Positions 21,678 to 33,739 of a DNA stretch of 64,000 nucleotides are shown one piece after another; position 1 is the stretch's first letter, and each line of letters opens with the position of its first letter. The notes beneath the pieces were generated by a model that saw nothing but the letters and a program-made list of their open reading frames with translations, was not told the DNA's origin and did no database searches. Source of the DNA: Elephas maximus indicus. Lineage: Eukaryota; Chordata; Mammalia; Proboscidea; Elephantidae. The DNA lies in contig NC_064819.1 in the NCBI RefSeq assembly GCF_024166365.1, positions 206,609,293 through 206,673,292 on the forward strand. Reading direction: 5' to 3'. The position numbers and the translations under genes were made by a program.

Positions 21678-21873
21678 GGAGCCCTGGTGGTGCAGTGGTT
21701 AAGTGATCAGCTGCTAACCAAAAGGTCAGTGGTTCAAACCCACTAGCCGCTCCGAGGGAGAAAGACGTAGCAATCTGCTTCCATAAAGATTACAGCATTG
21801 GAAACCCTGTGGGGCAGTTCTACTCTGTCCTATAGGGTTACTATGAATAGGAATTGACTCAATGGTATGAAAC
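21678..21873 (+). mobile_element. AfroSINE, full-length subtype
   Basis: Retains the internal block (gggagaaagacgtagcaatc and tccataaagattacag) that the deletion subtype lacks. Inserted into the same MIR. Confidence 0.93.
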
Positions 21874-22060
21874 GACACCAGGTAAGCAATAATACTATCC
21901 CAATCACGTACGTGGTAACCTGAGGTAGAGAGGCTAAATAGCTCGCCTTTGGTCTCAAAGCTAGTAAATTCCGAATCTGGGATCTGATTCTAAACCCAGG
22001 TAGTCTGGTTCCAGAGCCCATATACTTCACCACTGTACTACTCTGCCTCTCGGTGACAAG

Positions 22061-22529
22061 CATTCCATCTGACACTGTATAGCTGGAGACAGTGGGAGAG
22101 GTGTCAGGCATTTCCAGGGTTGGTTCATTTTGCAGCTCAATGAAGGCTTTGGGAACCCAGGCTCTTTCCGTCATTCCTTTCTGCTGTCCTCAGAAAGGAA
22201 GAGGCTATAACCTTACTTATAGAAAAAAACCTATATGTTTCTGTGTTTGAAGAGTTTCTGTTTGTGGGACTAAAGGAACCAAGAGAGCAGGTGGAATAAC
22301 ATGAAAAGCAGAAAGCAGAGAAAGAGGTTCAATTGCTGTTATAACTGAGTGCCCCCAAGCAACTCATCCTTTTGGATCCATCCTTTAATATTAAAAGAAA
22401 ATAACTTACTTCTCCACCTTATATAACCAGGGAAAGTCCAGACCTGCGCAAGCGTTTCCGTGGATTCGCTTGTCCAGCGTTGCTGATTACTTCCTGCTCC
22501 AAGTGGTTGTGCTGATCACTTAAAAAAAA
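22061..22529. other. Unassigned stretch
   Basis: No gene or repeat family recognised. Confidence 0.35.
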
Positions 22530-22795
22530 ACAAACAAACCAAAAAGCTTTATTGAAATATACTTTACATAACATAAAATTCATCTTTTTAAAGTGTACAA
22601 CTCAACAATTTTTAGTGTATTTACAAAGTTGTGCAACCATCACCACGATCTAATTTTCGAATATTTTCATCACCCTAAAGAGAAACCCTGTACCCATTAA
22701 TATTAACATTAACTCCTCGTTTTTCCCCAGTCCCTCAGCCCTAAGAAACCACTACTTTCTGTCTCCAAGGATTTGCTTATCCTGGACTGATCGCT
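22530..22795 (-). repeat. Old L1 LINE 3' UTR, reverse
   Basis: Classic pattern on the plus strand: tttattgaaatatactttac, gttgtgcaaccatcaccacg and tttccccagtccctcagccc. Confidence 0.75.
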
Positions 22796-23238
22796 TTTTC
22801 TGTCTTGAAATTGCTTTTTCAGACTGCTGTTCCTAAACTACTCCTGTACCATTTTTTTTTTTTTAACTTGAGGTATTGCCAATACAAAGCTGACACTGGG
22901 GTGCAGTTGACAACATGTACTTAAGATTTGAAGCTACCTATCGTAGGGCATTTCAATGCAGAAAAGGAAAACTCAAAAGTCAGCAACAGAAGTCGCTGCT
23001 CTTGGGGCCTCTGAGGGATCCTCTCTCTCCATGGGCCTTGCCTGCTGCCATGTGCTGTGCTGTCTCTCATAACTGTCTCTTTCCCACAGTTGCCCCTACT
23101 CTAGAGTCATTCTCCTCAGTTCCTCATTTTCTCAGTAATTTTCCTCAAGAAATAACCAGAAGGGCTGTAACAGTGTTTTCTAAAACAAAAGGGCAACCAT
23201 TCTTCAAGATGAATTCTGCCCTACTTCTTATAATGCAA
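22796..23238. other. Unassigned stretch
   Basis: T-run near 22852-22864; otherwise no repeat or gene recognised. An open frame from 22915 runs into the following SINE and is not supported as a gene. Confidence 0.35.
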
Positions 23239-23422
23239 GTAGCCTTGGTGGCGCAGTGGTTATGTGCTCGGCTGCTAACTGAGAAGTTGGTGGCCACCCT
23301 TCGGGAGAAAGATGTGGCAATCTGCTTCCATAAAGATTACAGTCTTGGAAACCCGATGGGGCAGTTCTGCTCTGTCCTGTAAGGTCACTATTAGTCGGAA
23401 TCAACTTGATGTCAGCAGGTTT
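23239..23422 (+). mobile_element. AfroSINE, full-length subtype
   Basis: Retains the internal gggagaaagatgtggcaatc block; part of the tRNA-like head after the B-box position is shortened. Confidence 0.9.
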
Positions 23423-23473
23423 CCTATAATGTAGAAAAGCCCTAGTTATTCAAACATCACCTCCTATTCTGTC

Positions 23474-23994
23474 TGTCTTAGTCATCTAGTGCTGCCATAA
23501 CAGAAATACCACAAGCAGATGGCTTTAACAAAGAGAAATTTATTTTCTCACAGTCTAGTAGGTTACAAGTCCAAATTCAGTGCGTTAGCTCCAGGGGAAG
23601 GCTTTCTCTCTCTTTCTGTTGGCTCTGGAGGAAGGTGCTTGTCCTCAATCTTTCCCCAGTTGAGGAACTTCTCAGGCGCAGGTACCCCTTGTCCAAAAGA
23701 AGCGCTCTGCTCCTGGTGCTGCTTTCTTGGTGTTATGAGGTCCCCAACTCTCTGCTCGCTTCCCTTTCCTTTTATCTCCTGAGAGATAAAAGGTGATGCA
23801 GGCCCTACCCCAGGGAAACTCCCTTTACCTTGGATCAGGGAGGTGACCTGAGTAAGAGTGGTGTTAGAATCCCACCTAATTTTCTCAACATAAAATTACA
23901 ATCATGAAATGGAGGACAACCACACAATACTGGGAATCATGGCTTAACCAAGTTGACACATATTTTTTGGGGGACATAATTCAATCCCTGACAC
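23474..23994 (-). mobile_element. MaLR-type LTR, reverse
   Basis: Same family as 20751-21286, with gtcatctagtgctgccataa at the left and gggggacataattcaatccc at the right. Confidence 0.85.
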
Positions 23995-24418
23995 TGTCCC
24001 ATTACACTAAACTCATAGAAAGTTATTTTAAAAAAGTTTCATAACTAATGCAAAGTTGGTTTTCTATACACCTCTAATTTCTTCCTTCCTTCTCTTATTC
24101 TTCCTTGTTCAGAGAACTCCAAATTTGTCCAGGTACAAGCAGAAATGTGTTGGGGAAGGAGGACTTGCCCCCTAGTGGATGAATCCCCATTTTTCTAAAC
24201 CAATCATGGCAGGCCCATGTCTCTTTAAAAAAAACAATGGTAAATTTGGTGGTGAGCCTGTGACCCAGCTCTAGCAAATGAGATTAATACAGTTTAAATT
24301 TCATAATTTGAAAAGCAAAACATTTTTTTCCCATTGCAATGCCAATTTTCATCCATCCATCCAGCCACCATTTAATCATTAATTCAACATTTATTAAGTA
24401 CACACTACACTAATTTAT
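23995..24418. other. Unassigned, possibly ancient repeat
   Basis: About 24100-24290 has the look of an old LTR or DNA repeat (ccatttttctaaaccaatca) but I cannot name it. A ccatccatccagcca stretch lies near 24351. Confidence 0.35.
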
Positions 24419-24575
24419 GGAGCCCTGGTGGTACAGTGGTTAAGAGCTTGCCTGCTAACCAAAAGGTCAGCAGTTTGAATCCATGCATCACTCGTTGCAA
24501 ACTGTATGGGGCAGTTCTACTCTGTCCTATAGGGTCACTATGAGTTGGAATCAATTCGATGGCAATGGGTTTTTT
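24419..24575 (+). mobile_element. AfroSINE, deletion subtype
   Basis: Complete plus-strand copy ending gatggcaatgggtttttt. Confidence 0.93.
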
Positions 24576-24689
24576 AATATCAATTTTTAAACAGCTTGTT
24601 GTTTCCTTTTAATATTTGCTTTATAGTAAATGTAGTCAGTGATTTTATTTAAATGTAGGATTGCTTTCAAAAGGGCTAGTTTGACGATA

Positions 24690-25545
24690 AAGACTTGTCA
24701 AACATTCTTTGAAAGGGCAGTATGAACTCTAAGGTTTATCTTCTGAAGTTGATCTGAATGAATAATTTGGACTGTTTCCCATATTCACCAAGAGTTTACA
24801 AAAGGAACCAGAAATCCTATAAAAATGGGCAACAGAAATGAACAGAAAGTTTTCAGCAGAGAAAATCAAATGACTCCTATACAAATAGGTATTATAACCT
24901 CATTTATACTAGGAGAAAAATAAACTACGATGAAAACACCAGTGTCTGTGAGACAGCAGGACATGACACTCACAGATTGCTCACAAGTGGGCATGTCTAT
25001 ACAATCTCTGTGGAAAACAAATGGAAAATAATAATAATTAAAAAATGCACCTAGTATTTGATCCAGCAATTCATTGTAGGAATTTATCCTAGAAATGTAA
25101 TTGCTCATGGACTAAACAATATATGTACAAAGATTGAAGCATTATTTGCTATACCAAAAATTGTGAAAATCCTAAATTTCTATCCAAAGGATACTGGTTA
25201 AGTAATTTATGATACAGCCAAGCAATAGAATACCTGCAGCCATTTAGAAAGAATGAGACAATATTCTGTTTGGGGGTAATCTTCAAAATATGTTAAGGAC
25301 CAGCGCGTGGCACAGAATAGTACATTTTGTATATTATGATGTGTGAAAAAAGGGAAGGTGTACTTTATATGCATATGATATCTCTGGAAGACTAAACAAG
25401 GAGTTGGTAATAATGGTTGTCACTATGGAGGGGAATCGGATGGCTGTGATATAGGGGTAAGAGGGAAACACATTATGGATCCTTTTGTACCTTTTGAACT
25501 TTGTACCCTGTGAATTATCTATTCAAAATCATAATAATTATTTAA
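24690..25545 (+). repeat. Old L1 LINE, ORF2 end and 3' UTR
   Basis: Recognisable segments: gtatttgatccagcaattca, aaatcctaaatttctatcca, gatacagccaagcaatagaa and gaggggaatcggatggctgt. Heavily mutated. Confidence 0.75.
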
Positions 25546-25629
25546 AAAGATGACATTCCATCATGAGAAGGAAAAAAGCCTGTTTGTCTCCCCAGTTTCC
25601 CTTTGGTTCTTAAAAAATCATGTTATTTG

Positions 25630-27566
25630 CTGCTGTTGATAATGATAATGACAACCTACTAATAAGACCAAAATGGATGTCAGAAGAGACTCTGAAACTT
25701 GCTCTTGAACCTGGAGTAGCTAAAGCAGGTGGAAGAAATGATGAAGTAAAAGAGGTGAACAGAAGATTTCAAAAGGTGGCTCCAGAAGACAAAGTAAACT
25801 TTTATAATGAAATGTGGAAAGACCTGGAGCTGCAAAATTGAAAGGGGAAAACACGCTCATCATTTCTCAAGCTGAAAGAACTGAAGAAAAAATTCAAACC
25901 TTGAGCTGCAACAGTGAAGGATTCTATGGGGGAAAATACTGAACAACACGGGAAACGTCAAAAGAAGTGAAAGGAATACACAGAGTTACTGTACCAAAAA
26001 GGATTGGTCAACGTTCAACCATTCGAGGAGGTAGCATATGATCAGGAACTGATGGTGCTGAAGGAAGAAGTCCAAGCTGCACTGAAGGCACTGGTGAAAA
26101 ACAAGGCTTCAGGAATTGATGGAATATCAATTGAGATGTTTCAACAAATGGATGAAGTGCTGGAAGCGCTCACTCGTCTATGCCAAGACATTTGGAAGAG
26201 AGGTACCTGGCCAAACACTGGAAGAGATTCATATTTATGCTATTCCAAAGAAAGGTGATCCATCCGAATGCAGAATTTACTTGACAATATCATTAATATT
26301 ACACAAAAGTAAAATTTTGCTCAAGATCATTCATAAGCGGCTGCAGCTGTATATCAACAGGGAACTGCCAGAAATTCAAGCCAAATTCAGAAGAGGACTT
26401 GGAACCAGGGATATCATTGCTGATGTCAGATGGATCCTGGCTGAAAGCAGAGAATACCAGAAAGATGTTTCTCTGTGTTTTGTTGGCTACGCAAAGGCAT
26501 TCAACTGTGTGAATCATAACAAGTTATGGATCACATTTCGAAGAGTGGGAATTCCAGAACACTTAATTGTGCTCCTGAGGGACCTGTACATAGATCAAGA
26601 GGCAGTCGTTCAAACAGAACAAGGAGATATTGTGTGGTTTAAAGTCAGGAAAGGTGTGCATCAGGGTTGTATCTTTTCATCATACTTATTCGATCTGTAT
26701 GCTGAGCAAATATTCTGAGAAACTGGACTATATGAAGAAGAATAGGGCATCAGGATTGGAGGAAGACTCTTTAACAACCTGTGTTATGCAGATGACACAA
26801 CCTTCCTTGCTGAAAGTGAAGAGAACTTGAAGTACTTACTGAAGAAAATCAAAGACCACAGTCTTTTGTATGGATTACACCACAACATAAAGAAGACAAA
26901 ATTCCTCACTACTGGACCAATAAGCAACATCATGATAAATGGAGAAAAGATTGAAGTTGTCAAGAATTTCACTTTACTTGGATCCACAATCATACCCATG
27001 GAAGTAGAAGTCAAGAAATCAAAAAACACATTGCATTGGGCAAATCTGCTGAAAAGACCTCTTTAAAATGTTGAAAGGCAAAGGTGTCACCTTGAAGACT
27101 AAGGTGTGCCTGACTCAAGCCATGGTGTTTTCAATCACCTCATGTGCATGCGAAAGCTGGACGATGAATAAAGAAGACGGGAAAAAAAAAATTGACGCCT
27201 TTGAATTGTGGTGTTGAGGGAGAATGCTGCATATACCACAGACTGCCAAAAGAACAAACAAATCTATCATGGAAGAAGTACAGCCAAAATGCTCCTTAGA
27301 AGTAAGGATGGTGAGACTACATCTCACATACTTTGGACATGTTATCAGAAGGGATCAGTCCCTGGGGAAGGACATCCTGCTTGGTAAAATAGAGGGTCAG
27401 CGAAAAAGAGGAAGACCCTCAACGAGATAGATTGACACAATGGCTGCAACAATGAGCTCAAGCATAGCAACTATTGTGAGGATGGCACAGGACCGGGCAG
27501 TGTTTCGTTCTGTTGTACATGGGTAGCTATGAGCTGGAAATGACTGGATGGCACCCAGCGACAACA
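25630..27566 (+). mobile_element. RTE (BovB-like) LINE, longest copy, decayed reverse transcriptase
   Basis: 5'-truncated RTE copy of ~1.9 kb without the endonuclease domain. The reverse transcriptase can be followed through KNKASGIDGISIEMFQ (26097-26144), YAIPKKGDPSECR, LLKIIHKRLQLYINRELPE, a motif-A region FVGYAKAFNCVNH (about 26480-26518), GVHQGCIFSSYLFDLYAE and the catalytic box YADD at 26785-26796. Frameshifts (near 26230, 26720 and 27050) and stops break it. In motif A, the position where RTE elements normally have the catalytic Asp is Gly, so it would be inactive even without the shifts. The 3' end is gatggcacccagcgacaaca. Confidence 0.93.
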
Positions 27567-27659
27567 TTGAATCCTTAATATTCCACCAAAATATAGAGAA
27601 TAAATACATTTCTAGAAAACAGTTAAAAATGTGTGGTTGTGCTGTATAAAATTTTGTTT

Positions 27660-28005
27660 TAGGTGAATATCTTTGGTGGAATCTGTGCCTGTCCCCTGGC
27701 ATTCCTTCCTCCATCCATGCCTGTCTCCTAGTGCCTGGTGATGGCTGGTGACCTTTGATGTTCTTTGGCTTGTAGATGACTCCAATCTCTGCTGCCATCT
27801 TCACATGGTTGTCTTCCCTGTACGTGTCTCTTCTCTTTTATAAAGACACCACTCATATTAGGACCCACCTCACTCCAATATGACCTCATGTTAACGGATA
27901 TCATCTTCAAAGACCCTATTTCCAAACAAGGTTACATTCACAGGTTGGAGATCAGGCTTTCAACTTATCTTTTTGGGGAGACAAAATTCCATCCAGAATA
28001 GCACC
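27660..28005 (-). mobile_element. MLT1-like MaLR LTR fragment, reverse
   Basis: The plus strand shows gatgactccaatctctgctg, ccaatatgacctcatgttaa, caaagaccctatttccaaac and ttttggggagacaaaattcc, the MLT1/MST order in reverse. Confidence 0.75.
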
Positions 28006-28078
28006 TACCTTTAGGGATCTTTGAGCAGTGGACCAAATATCTTGCTTTTTGTTTGGTTAATTGGCTTCATGCAGTAAG

Positions 28079-28101
28079 TGTGTGTGTGTGTGTGTGTGTG
28101 T
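28079..28101. repeat. (TG)n microsatellite
   Basis: Uninterrupted TG dinucleotide run of about 11 units. Confidence 0.95.
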
Positions 28102-28109
28102 CTTTGTAT

Positions 28110-28799
28110 GGAAGATTTCTTAATGAATGAGAGGTGCTGTTGCTCTGGAGGCTGGCTTTCCATACAATTACGGTGCCTAGAGTGCTAATCTACTGTGCAA
28201 TTTAATATAACACCAACAGCTGTAAATCTCTGCTGTGAGCACTCCTGCCCTGGATTAGCAGGAGTTAATACAGGTCATGGCTGAAATTCAAAAGTCCAAG
28301 ATGTATGTGGAGTGCTTTCACACTGATTGCCCAGCTCCCAGAGGGCTACCATTCTTTCTTATTAATAATTGCTATGCCCAGTTACCCTTTAAGCGGTCCA
28401 TAATAAGCAACCCAGTTCAAGCTGCTAGCTCCCTGTTTTCCCTTAAGGAATAATGTTCAATTTTCAGATGAATTGGGCAGGCAGATAGGGAAAAGTTTTA
28501 CATTTTGCAGTTCACCTAGTGGCTGTCTTCCAAAACCTGCAATATATTTTATAAACATTATTACCGCCTTGGTAAGGAGCCATTTCTGTAGGCACTTACT
28601 GTCATTACAATGGCATAAAGGGAAATTCACTTTGCTTAATATTACCTAAGCCTTCCAGAGGGCTGCTGTAATCATCGGATGGCACTACCTTTTTCAGATG
28701 ATGAAGGCTTTGTAAGCAAATTCCACCCTCTTTAATCTCGTAACCAGATGGGGGAAATGATAGTGGAAAGGGATACAGTAGGGCAGATAGTACGCCCCA
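28110..28799. other. Repeat-free island, candidate conserved non-coding DNA
   Basis: About 0.7 kb with no recognisable SINE, LINE or LTR and no coding frame. It is rich in homeodomain-type taat cores (gcaatttaatataacacc, ttattaataattgctatg). Conservation is inferred from absence of repeats and sequence texture only. Confidence 0.4.
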
Positions 28800-28910
28800 C
28801 AAAGCCAGGCATTCCGCCTGTCTTATCTGCCCTCTTACTTCCCAGTGCCCAGCATTGGGCCTTCAACTTGGTCTAGCACTTAATAAATATTTGTTGACAG
28901 ACGTACAAAA
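28800..28910 (+). repeat. L2 LINE, 3' terminal fragment
   Basis: Ends gcacttaataaatatttgtt, the usual L2 terminus. Confidence 0.65.
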
Positions 28911-29610
28911 GAAATAAAATCATGAAATCAAAGTACAGCTTCCATTTTTGCAATCAATTGGAAATCACTATGAATTAGAAGCTCCTTTGAAGACTGCCTG
29001 ATAGGTAAGCCTGATTTCCCTATAGTGCGATTTTTGGAAAATAAAATGCTATAAATTGAATCTGCTGGGTAAAGAATAGGCTGTGTAGTCTCTGAGTGAA
29101 AGGCAGAGAAACACGATGGCTTGGTGCAGTCTGCCTGGAGGTCTGCTAGCTAGGAGAAGAGGACTTGCTGCTGGCGCCCCAGGCTCCCTACAGTCAGGGA
29201 CAAGGAAACTCAATCCAATAAAAATGTCCATAAAGAAACTATTTTTTTGGCTAGGATGCTTGTCTTGAAAAATAATATAGAACACTGTTAACAATTCAGA
29301 CAGGAAAGGTAGAAATAGGTCAGACAAAAAATGAAGGATAAAGTTTTCTTGGCCTTCCTTTAATCTTTTGAATAGTGTTTGAAGTAACTCTTGGCAGATG
29401 AACAAACTTGTTTTGTATTTTGGAGTTAATATCCGTGCCAGGATATCTGTCATTCCCCTGGAGTGGTGATCAATATAACTAATAAGTAGGAAATGACTAT
29501 ACTGTGAGCTCACTGAAGGCCAGCAGTCTCCCTAATGGAGCCCCTTGATAGAAGATATCCCAGGCACCCCAGAGTTTGAAGAAATATGGGTCTTAATAGA
29601 GTAGTTAGCA
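28911..29610. other. Unassigned repeat-poor stretch
   Basis: No repeat recognised. A 154-codon minus-strand open frame (29049-29513) has no recognisable domain and is probably chance. Confidence 0.35.
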
Positions 29611-29740
29611 ACTAGTTGTTGTCAAGTTGGCTCAGACTCATGGCCACCTATGTATAGTCAAAAGAAATACTGCCCAGTCCTGTGCCATCTTCATGATTGT
29701 TGGTACGTTTGAATCCATTGCTGTGGCTATTGCCACTAAG
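29611..29740 (-). mobile_element. RTE LINE 3' UTR fragment, reverse
   Basis: gttgtcaagttggctcagac, ctgcccagtcctgtgccatc and a diverged continuation match the other minus-strand RTE copies. Confidence 0.8.
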
Positions 29741-30079
29741 TTAACACTAAGTTATCTTAGCTAGACATGTCTGAGGATAATGCCAAGAAAAGGAGAGGCA
29801 GCAAGCAAATGAATCAAGTCAGTGAAGGGAAGAAGCAGCCAGAGAAGAAGGTGAATGAGGTGAAAAGGAGGGAGCCTTTCTAAGGAGAGCAGAAGAGTTT
29901 GCTGGTGTTGGGAGTGGTCCAGGGACCCTGGCGATGTCTAAGATGACTTCTAGGACATCAGTACTATGCAGTGCATATTTCAGGGCTAACCCAATCTAAG
30001 TCACACTCAAGATGACCACTGTTAAAAAAACAATGGTAAAGAGAAAAAAATGTAGCCACCAACTCAAATGCAAAGGAAA

Positions 30080-30123
<44 letters not shown>

Positions 30124-30769
30124 CAAGATGTCATTTGAGAATCCACTTGTTCTGAGCTCAGAAAGAGTCTTAAATTTAATGTTCAATAAGAAAAGTTAAG
30201 GAGGTCTTTCCCTGGAGAAGACAGCTGACTAACTGTTGAAATAGGAACAAATTGAATGATCAGGTCCTCTAGTTAAGTCCGCAGGAAGTTAGAGTTGTGT
30301 GAAGAACTAGGGAAGCCATGAGCATACGCTCTGCAGCAGGTTCCCATTATTAACCAGAGTGGCCCCAATTTTTCTGTTTGAAAATTGGGATGATTAAAGA
30401 CCCTCAGGATTTTTTAAAAAATGAGAATCGTGAATGCAAATGGTTTTTTTTTAAGGTTTAATTTGTGAAAATCTAACAAAAGAAATAAATGGTTTGTTTT
30501 ACAGAAGTATTCTAAACAGAGTTCCTTTAAAGAGGAAGTTACTGTGTCTGAAGAGCCCATTCAACTTTCTCAAGCCTACCTAGAAGCATCAGCCTCAACA
30601 TCAGGACTTTCACCCTGCATTGTATTTGTTTATTTATGTTTGTGTGTTTGTGTCTGACTAACTTGAGCTGCCAAGGAGCAGGGCATGGGTTTGTTCATTT
30701 TTGAATTCCTACTATGATTTCTAGCACTTAGCTGGTACAAACAGTTTTTACTTGACTGCTAACTAAAGG
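29741..30769. other. Unassigned stretch with a TA microsatellite
   Basis: No gene recognised. Contains the (TA)n run at 30083-30120 and a T/G simple stretch near 30620-30655. Confidence 0.35.
30083..30120. repeat. (TA)n microsatellite
   Basis: Pure TA run of about 19 units, self-complementary and likely length-variable. Confidence 0.97.
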
Positions 30770-30940
30770 GAAACACTGGTGGCGTAGTGGTTAAGGGCAA
30801 TGGCTGCTAACCAAATGGTTGGCAGTTCGAATCCACCAGGCACTCCTTGGAAACTCTGGGACAGTTCTACTCTGTCCTACAGGGCCGCTATGAGTTGGAA
30901 TCGACTTGACGGCAATGGGTTTGATTTTTTTTTTTTTGAC
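30770..30940 (+). mobile_element. AfroSINE, deletion subtype
   Basis: Plus-strand copy ending gacggcaatgggtttgattt plus a T-run. Confidence 0.92.
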
Positions 30941-30944
30941 TAAC

Positions 30945-31137
30945 TAAAGTTTGGCGGTTCGAACCCACCCAGTGGAACCATGGATGAAAGGCTTGGCAAT
31001 CTGTTTCTGTCAAGATTAAAACCCCAAAAAAAACAAACCTGATGCCGTTGAGTCAATTCTGACTCATAGTGACCCTATAGCCTATGGAACAATTGTTGCC
31101 ATGAGTCGGAATCCTCTCGACAACTAACAGCAACAGA
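30945..31137 (+). mobile_element. AfroSINE interrupted by a minus-strand SINE tail
   Basis: Older plus-strand SINE (taaagtttggcggttcgaac, ggaaccatggatgaaaggct) broken at about 31018. A ~64-bp piece of a minus-strand SINE tail (about 31019-31082, gatgccgttgagtcaattct) follows, and then the plus-strand body resumes to cgacaactaacagcaaca. Confidence 0.8.
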
Positions 31138-31859
31138 CATTTTGTAAGTGCTTATTGAATGCATAAATCCCCTCTGGTGCATTTAAAACATGTTTTGCTT
31201 CATTAAAACTATTTTCTAAACTAAACCAAATTTCAAAAACTACACTCATCATGAAAACCAAAGAAACCCTTGCAATGAAGGGATTCACAGGCCTTCAGTG
31301 GCACACCTTGAAAAAAGTGATGCATTGTAACTGTTCTCTGAATTTCCTGCAATTGTATTGTTGTCCCAATATTAAACCAAATTATAGCACAGGCAGCTCA
31401 TTAATTCTCCTTCTCTTTTTATTAAGTTCCCTATTAATCTCTTACTGACAGATTATGTTGTCTTAAAACCTGGGCAAGGTATTATTATATAAGCTGGACA
31501 GTTAAGGGCAGAAACTTTGTTTTGTTTTGCTTTGTTTTTAGATTTAGTAATGGGAAAAGATCCTTGGGGAAACTAGCAAAGCTGAACAAGGAAGCGAAGG
31601 AAGAGTCTAGCTACCTAAGCATCGTTAATGTGGCTTTCTAGTCAATGAAGTACTTCTGTGTGGCTGACGATGTGTTTAAATGCCTACCTGAGCATGTTAT
31701 TAGTTCTGGATGAACAGTAAGAGCTGTTATTTTTGCTGACTTAACTTTGAGGATTCTCCAAAAGCTGAAAGTACTCCATTTAAATCCTCCAAACTTTTAA
31801 TTAGCAAACATTCCTAAGCAGGCTAGAGTTTCTCCTGATGGAACACTCCTAATATACAA
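31138..31859. other. Unassigned repeat-poor stretch
   Basis: No gene or repeat recognised; AT-rich with a tttgttttgctttgttttta simple stretch near 31520. Confidence 0.35.
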
Positions 31860-31988
31860 CAGCGGAAGAAAGATGTGGCAGTCTCCTTCCATAAAGATCA
31901 CAGCCTTGGAAACCCTGGGGGGCAGTTCTACTCTGTCCTTATAGGGTTGCTATGAGTCGGAATCAGCTCGATGACAATGGGTGTTTTG
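31860..31988 (+). mobile_element. AfroSINE, 5'-truncated, full-length subtype
   Basis: Starts within the internal block (gaagaaagatgtggcagtct) and runs to the gatgacaatgggtgtttt end; the tRNA-like head is missing. Confidence 0.9.
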
Positions 31989-33739
31989 CATTGGATAATT
32001 TACAACAGAGTTAGTGCAATTTACTCTACAAGATAATTATTTACATAAGGTGCACAATACTCGTGTTCAACAGACATTTTAATTAGCAAAACAGATATAT
32101 CCATATTTTGCATTTGAAATAATAATATCAGTATTCAAGATTTATAGATGGTCTTATCTGAGAAGGTCAATGAGATGCCCCCATTTTTCATTTACATTCA
32201 GCCCGAAGTATCTTTCTTTTTCCCTTCTATTCATGTCGCTCTTAGTGGATTGCTTAAGGGGGTGTTGCATTTTGCTGAGAGGATAATTTTCATTGTCAGA
32301 GATGTAAAATGGTGTTTTCCTCAGACTGTAAAAATTGGTAGAGCTGAGAACAGAACATAATTTAAAATGTTTTGGAGAGAAGCATTTGGCTGGTTTGTGA
32401 TGGTTTTGTTAGCTGCTCATGGGGTGAAATTTTTACCTTTTCTAAGATGGATCAAAATTGGTTTTGGTCCTTATCTGAAGCTATTATTAGAATTATGAAA
32501 GGAGAGGTGCTGATCACTCTGAGTGATACTCAGCCTAATCAGATGGTTGATTTGTTGATTGTCTTCAAGAGTGGTCTAAATTTTCAAAAGAATCTAAACT
32601 ATCTTTGAGTTTATACTACTACTGTGACAAATCAAAATCAGGTACCATAGTATATTCCTAAATTAAAAAAAAATACTAATGCAGAGTATTAGGGGTTTTT
32701 TCTCTTGGCCAACCATCCAATTAACAAATATTTATTAGGCACTATGTTGTATAAGGCATTTGAGCATACAGAGAAGTATAAGACTCAGCTTCTGCTCTCA
32801 AGGAGCTAACATTTTCCTTGGGAAGATAAGATGCACATGGCAAAAGACCCAAGGATTCAAGACAGTATATAAGCCAGTACAGAAAACAAAATAAAACAAC
32901 AACAAAAAATAGGCCTTTACTAGAAAATAGTTTTACTTTGCAAACTATAAACGTTTGTTCCAAGACAGAGAATAAAGTTAGTAACTACCAAAGCTGGGCT
33001 AAATTTTACTCCCTTAGTAAACCTGTAAGCTTGAAAGGAAGATTAGAGACACACAAGTTGGGAACGAGCACTATCTCATCACACTGAGTACAATTTAAAT
33101 TGTGAGACAGGTAGCAAATGGAAGAAAACTAATTTCCCAGAGATTACGGCTAGATTTATCAAGATAACTCCTGGGAAGGGGACCAATCATTCCACCAATT
33201 CCCAGCCATGCTGGAATGATTGGAGACAGACAGTGTGTCTACTAATATGCTTTCATGTCACAGGAAGCATCATTATTCTTTGGTTCTCAGCTTGTATCCC
33301 ACAATGGCTGAAGTGCTGTTGACTTGCTGGGACCAAAATCTTGAAGAGTTTAGTCAAACTTCTTTTTGCTGCTCACTTTGGAACTCTCTAGAGTTCACCA
33401 TCAGTGTCTTTGCACATAGAAGCTTCCCTGACGTCCAATGATCTAGTGGAAGTATAGTCCTCAACAGAAGCCATTTCCTTTCCTGCCTCACTCTTCCTAA
33501 CTCAGATGAGTCTACCTGAGCTATTTCAAACCATGCCCCTCCAAATACGTAATGACCTAGAATGAGATCAGGCTCTGAAAGATGGTCCATGACTGGAGAA
33601 GGTTCACATCTAAATGTGGTTTTGTACCAAACATTATTGACAATACCTGAAAACCAAGAGTCGAGGCTCCGAACCAGTGACGGTCAAGCACATGACCAAC
33701 TCGAACATAGAGGAGGATTTTGGGGCCACTTACTTTCAA
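31989..33739. other. Long repeat-poor interval
   Basis: About 1.75 kb with little recognisable repeat apart from a possible ancient fragment at 32705-32860 (aatatttattaggcactatg). No convincing coding frame. Candidate regulatory or single-copy DNA. Confidence 0.4.

Larger units (their letters stand above)
21300..22060 (+). repeat. MIR-type SINE split by two later insertions
   Basis: The 5' part at 21300-21410 (accaggcatagttctaagtg) and the 3' part at 21874-22060 (gtggtaacctgaggtagaga, gattctaaacccaggtagtc) form one MIR once the inserts at 21411-21655 and 21678-21873 are removed. Confidence 0.75.

Noticed and set aside
22915..23382. A 155-codon plus-strand open frame
   Set aside because: The second half is an AfroSINE translated in one frame, so it is not a gene.
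29049..29513. A 154-codon minus-strand open frame
   Set aside because: Leu/Phe/Ser-rich with no recognisable domain or gene structure; best explained as chance in T/C-rich sequence.
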